From contig CAYVAR010000031.1 in assembly GCA_964449675.1 (NCBI GenBank), positions 1 through 13,211 of the forward strand: DNA of 13,211 nucleotides, given 5' to 3'. Origin of the DNA: CAYVAR01 sp964449675. GTDB taxonomy: Bacteria; Patescibacteriota; Microgenomatia; UBA10105; UBA927. Under the pieces are notes generated by a model. The model saw only the letters and a list, made by a program, of their open reading frames with translations, was not told where the DNA came from and made no database searches. Positions 11,675 to 13,211 of the stretch are shown piece by piece. Numbering within the stretch: position 1 is the first letter of the stretch; each line of letters begins with the position of its first letter. The position numbers and the translations under genes were made by a program.

Positions 11675-12339
11675 ATGACTATGCTAAAAGAGACGCTCAC
11701 AGCTCGTCAAGAGGAATATCCCCTCTCTTATCCTGCCGAAGTATCGTCAATTATTGAAAAAGCAGCAACCTATCCTCCTGCCCTCTGCGGGCTGACAATC
11801 AAAAGGACTGACGGTAACAGGTCACCAAGCCAAGTTCTAGATCACTGTCATCTCATGATAAACGGAACATGGGCAATACTGGCAAGCGGTCTTGGTATAC
11901 CTGATGCATCGTTTCCTATTTCAGACGCATCTTTCCGTTTCCGTATATAGATATCAATTCCGATGACTTTCGTTACAGAAAGAGTAGTAAATTTTTTTTC
12001 CGTTATCTTTGGGAAAGAGATGGACTCGATGGGTTTGCACGGTTATCCCAACATGGGGATCTCGTTAGTCATGAAGGTGTGAAGCTCCACGGGCTAACGC
12101 CCGTGGCATCTCTTGATGCGCCCCGCCACGGCGGGGCGAGCGGAACCCTTCCGAAGCAGTGTGGGAGCCCCACTTCGCCAAGGCTTCGTTAGGGGCCCTC
12201 CATTCGCATTCATCCACGGGCTAACGCCCGTGGCTTTCTGCGAAGGAGGGTAATCAGTGCTCTTGAGGCAACGTATGAGAAGCCGATCGACGATCTTACC
12301 GATAAAGCCTATCTATGGCTTAGGGATTATTCATTCTGA
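11675..12339 (+). pseudogene. Broken gene: -1 frameshift plus 147-bp palindrome-bounded insertion
   Basis: The intact part is a 91-codon ORF (11675-11950) starting MTMLKETLTARQEEYPLSYP. Just before its stop, a -1 shift near 11930-11944 (tandem TTTCCG) joins it to an open frame reading YIDINSDDFRYRKSSKFFF, then RYLWERDGLDGFARLSQHGD. That frame is broken at 12087-12233 by a repeat element containing an in-frame TAG (12190-12192). It then resumes in the same frame as VISALEATYEKPIDDLTDKA and YLWLRDYSF, stopping at TGA 12337-12339. Removing exactly 147 bp gives ...GVKLFLRRRVISALEATYEK..., a coherent helical protein of about 170 residues. The family is not recognised. The 3' end overlaps the converging DUF2298 gene by 13 bp, which supports an authentic end. 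The 91-residue product could still be made. Confidence 0.65.
12087..12233. repeat. REPIN-like 147-bp element inserted in a gene
   Basis: The same perfect palindrome CCACGGGCTAACGCCCGTGG forms both ends (12087-12106 and 12214-12233). Inside is a third hairpin, CGCCCCGCC-AC-GGCGGGGCG (12119-12138), and a weaker GTGGG-AGC-CCCAC. It is much more GC-rich than its surroundings. Paired REP palindromes bounding a short segment resemble REPINs, which are moved in trans by RAYT (TnpA_REP) transposases; no such transposase is in this window. Confidence 0.75.
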
Positions 12340-13211
12340 CCCCCATTCAAATCAGCGTAGATCACCGTAATCCCTGAACGAAAAACTTCTTTCCCTATCT
12401 TGGTAAATTTCCACTCCTGCACATTGGTATATTTTTGCCGTTCGAGGGTACCGACGAGGATATACCGGACGGTATACTTCTCAAGGATTTGACGAGTCTC
12501 GCTAATGTCCTCTGATTCATAAATTTTGCGCACTTCTTCCCGCCGGGGCGCGACGACGTCATATGTGCCGCGCCAGAGCCATTCATGCACCGGCCAGCCA
12601 ATAATTGAAGGAATCCCGGTAAACGCACTAAAGCGCGCAAAGTCAGTGTAACTATCGCCATCCGCCTCAACGAGGACAGGAGCTGATACGCGATAAGAGA
12701 TAAGCGATAAGAAAGACGTATTCTTCGATTGGTTTTTACTTCTCGCTTTTCGCTTTTCGCTTATTGCTTTGTTCAGCCATTGAATCGCTTCCCAGTCATC
12801 CGGATACTGGCTTTTGAGCCAGGCAAGGCCATCAAGTCCTTTGTAGGTCCGCAAACTATCAAAATACGACCGTACACTAAAAATTGGATAAATAGAAACG
12901 AGAAATAGCTGAGGAAGAAGAAAAAGAAAAAAGAGTTGTTTGGAATTTAGAATTTGGAATTTGGAATTTGTTTGGGATTTGAGATTTGGGATTTGGGATT
13001 TATCTCTATGAGTTGAAGCGCTTCCAACGATCATTGATACCACGGTATACCCAGACACAATGGAGAACAATATGAATGCTTGGTATCCCAGTTTAAACAT
13101 GGTGTTACTACGAAAATGCGCAGGATATATGTCTTTAAAATAAAAAAACTCCGGAAAAATGATGAGAAACAAGGAAAAAAGAAAAAAGACAATGAGAAGA
13201 AGGTCAATTTG
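12327..13211 (-). CDS. DUF2298 (YYY)-type membrane protein, 5' part beyond window
   Basis: The frame is open to the window edge (295 codons visible), so only the C-terminal part is present. EFFYFKDIYPAHFRSNTMFK followed by LGYQAF matches the conserved E-x-D...R-x-NT-x-FK-x-x-Q motif of DUF2298 proteins. The C-terminal soluble part carries APVLVEADGDSYTDFARFSA and GIPSIIGWPVHEWLWRG, the family's VLEA.G.SY...RxSAFTGLPxxxGWxxHExxWRG region. Hydrophobic helices lie around codons 43-62 and 90-110 of the visible part. Members are polytopic membrane proteins thought to relate to GT-C glycosyltransferases; the substrate is unknown. Two polar insertions encoded by heptamer repeats interrupt it, one in a loop (about 12939-13004) and one between WLNKAI and APVLVEADG (12684-12761). 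Confidence 0.8.
   Translation of the reverse strand, partial: QIDLLLIVFFLFSLFLIIFPEFFYFKDIYPAHFRSNTMFKLGYQAFILFSIVSGYTVVSMIVGSASTHRDKSQIPNLKSQTNSKFQILNSKQLFFLFLLPQLFLVSIYPIFSVRSYFDSLRTYKGLDGLAWLKSQYPDDWEAIQWLNKAISEKRKARSKNQSKNTSFLSLISYRVSAPVLVEADGDSYTDFARFSAFTGIPSIIGWPVHEWLWRGTYDVVAPRREEVRKIYESEDISETRQILEKYTVRYILVGTLERQKYTNVQEWKFTKIGKEVFRSGITVIYADLNGGQNE
12684..12768. repeat. Heptamer-repeat insertion in the DUF2298 gene, site 1
   Basis: Units GCGATAA, GAGATAA, GCGATAA (12690-12710) and TCTCGCT, TTTCGCT, TTTCGCT, TATTGCT (12741-12768) flank a short spacer. The encoded basic stretch SEKRKARSKNQSKNTSF... sits where the family has only a few residues before the conserved PVLVEADG strand. The net insertion is about 26 codons (12684-12761), in frame. 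The first group is closely related to the array before rho. Confidence 0.75.
12942..13001. repeat. Heptamer-repeat insertion in the DUF2298 gene, site 2
   Basis: GGAATTT, AGAATTT, GGAATTT, GGAATTT (12942-12969), a GTTT spacer, then GGGATTT, GAGATTT, GGGATTT, GGGATTT (12974-13001). The tract is exactly 60 bp, so 8 heptamers plus 4 bases give 20 codons and keep the frame. It encodes the polar SQIPNLKSQTNSKFQILNSK between two hydrophobic segments, a position where a loop insertion is tolerable. Confidence 0.8.

Noticed and set aside
8768..12339. Integron cassette array (genes in one direction separated by similar blocks)
   Set aside because: The shared blocks lack the paired GTTRRRY/RYYYAAC core sites and the attC fold, distances to the genes vary, and no integrase is present.
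12395..12670. 91-codon minus-strand ORF inside the last gene
   Set aside because: It is another frame of the DUF2298-type coding region, whose own frame carries the conserved family motifs.
1..13211. TGA recoded as glycine
   Set aside because: Several well-defined genes end naturally at TGA (first gene, MFS), and no conserved gene reads through it.

Overview
The window looks like a piece of a small, repeat-rich bacterial genome of Candidate Phyla Radiation (Patescibacteria) type, possibly Microgenomates-like. This is inferred from several things: a Rho factor with a long low-complexity N-terminus, a DUF2298/YYY-type membrane protein, a LysM-M23 peptidase with a large cytoplasmic N-terminus, many genes with no recognisable family, and -10 boxes placed 6-10 nt before ATG with no Shine-Dalgarno (short-leader or leaderless mRNAs). 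TGA acts as a stop, so the recoded Absconditabacteria/Gracilibacteria code is not used. No tRNA, rRNA, CRISPR array or transposase gene was seen.

Layout. 1-309: repeats, including two interlocked inverted repeats. 310-1842 (+): a protein with a nucleotidyltransferase-like C-terminal half, flanked by a 28-bp inverted repeat. 1843-2038: a composite repeat. 2039-3917 (-): retropepsin-like protease, DUF5678-like protein, a tiny ORF and an MFS transporter. 3926-4019: overlapping divergent -10 boxes and a second copy of the composite repeat. 4025-5113 (-): LysM-M23 cell-wall peptidase. 5285-6991 (-): rho. 7348-8104 (+): a small protein and a nucleotidyltransferase, resembling a toxin-antitoxin pair. 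8101-8445 (-): small membrane protein. 8485-8686: palindrome-rich intergenic element. 8768-10378 (+): divergent methyltransferase-like protein. 10586-11599 (+): unknown protein. 11675-12339 (+): a broken gene. 12327-13211 (-): C-terminal part of a DUF2298-type protein, open at the window edge.

The most striking theme is short repetitive DNA entering genes. Arrays of degenerate 7-bp units form the stretch immediately upstream of the rho ATG, account for much of a ~44-residue in-frame insertion in the conserved ATPase core of Rho, and occur twice as in-frame insertions in the DUF2298-type gene. Separately, a 147-bp element bounded by two identical 20-bp palindromes interrupts the gene at 11675-12339. 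Deleting exactly 147 bp restores a continuous frame across that site. No single pathway unites the genes; the window mixes housekeeping functions (rho, peptidase, transporter) with accessory single genes and a likely toxin-antitoxin pair.
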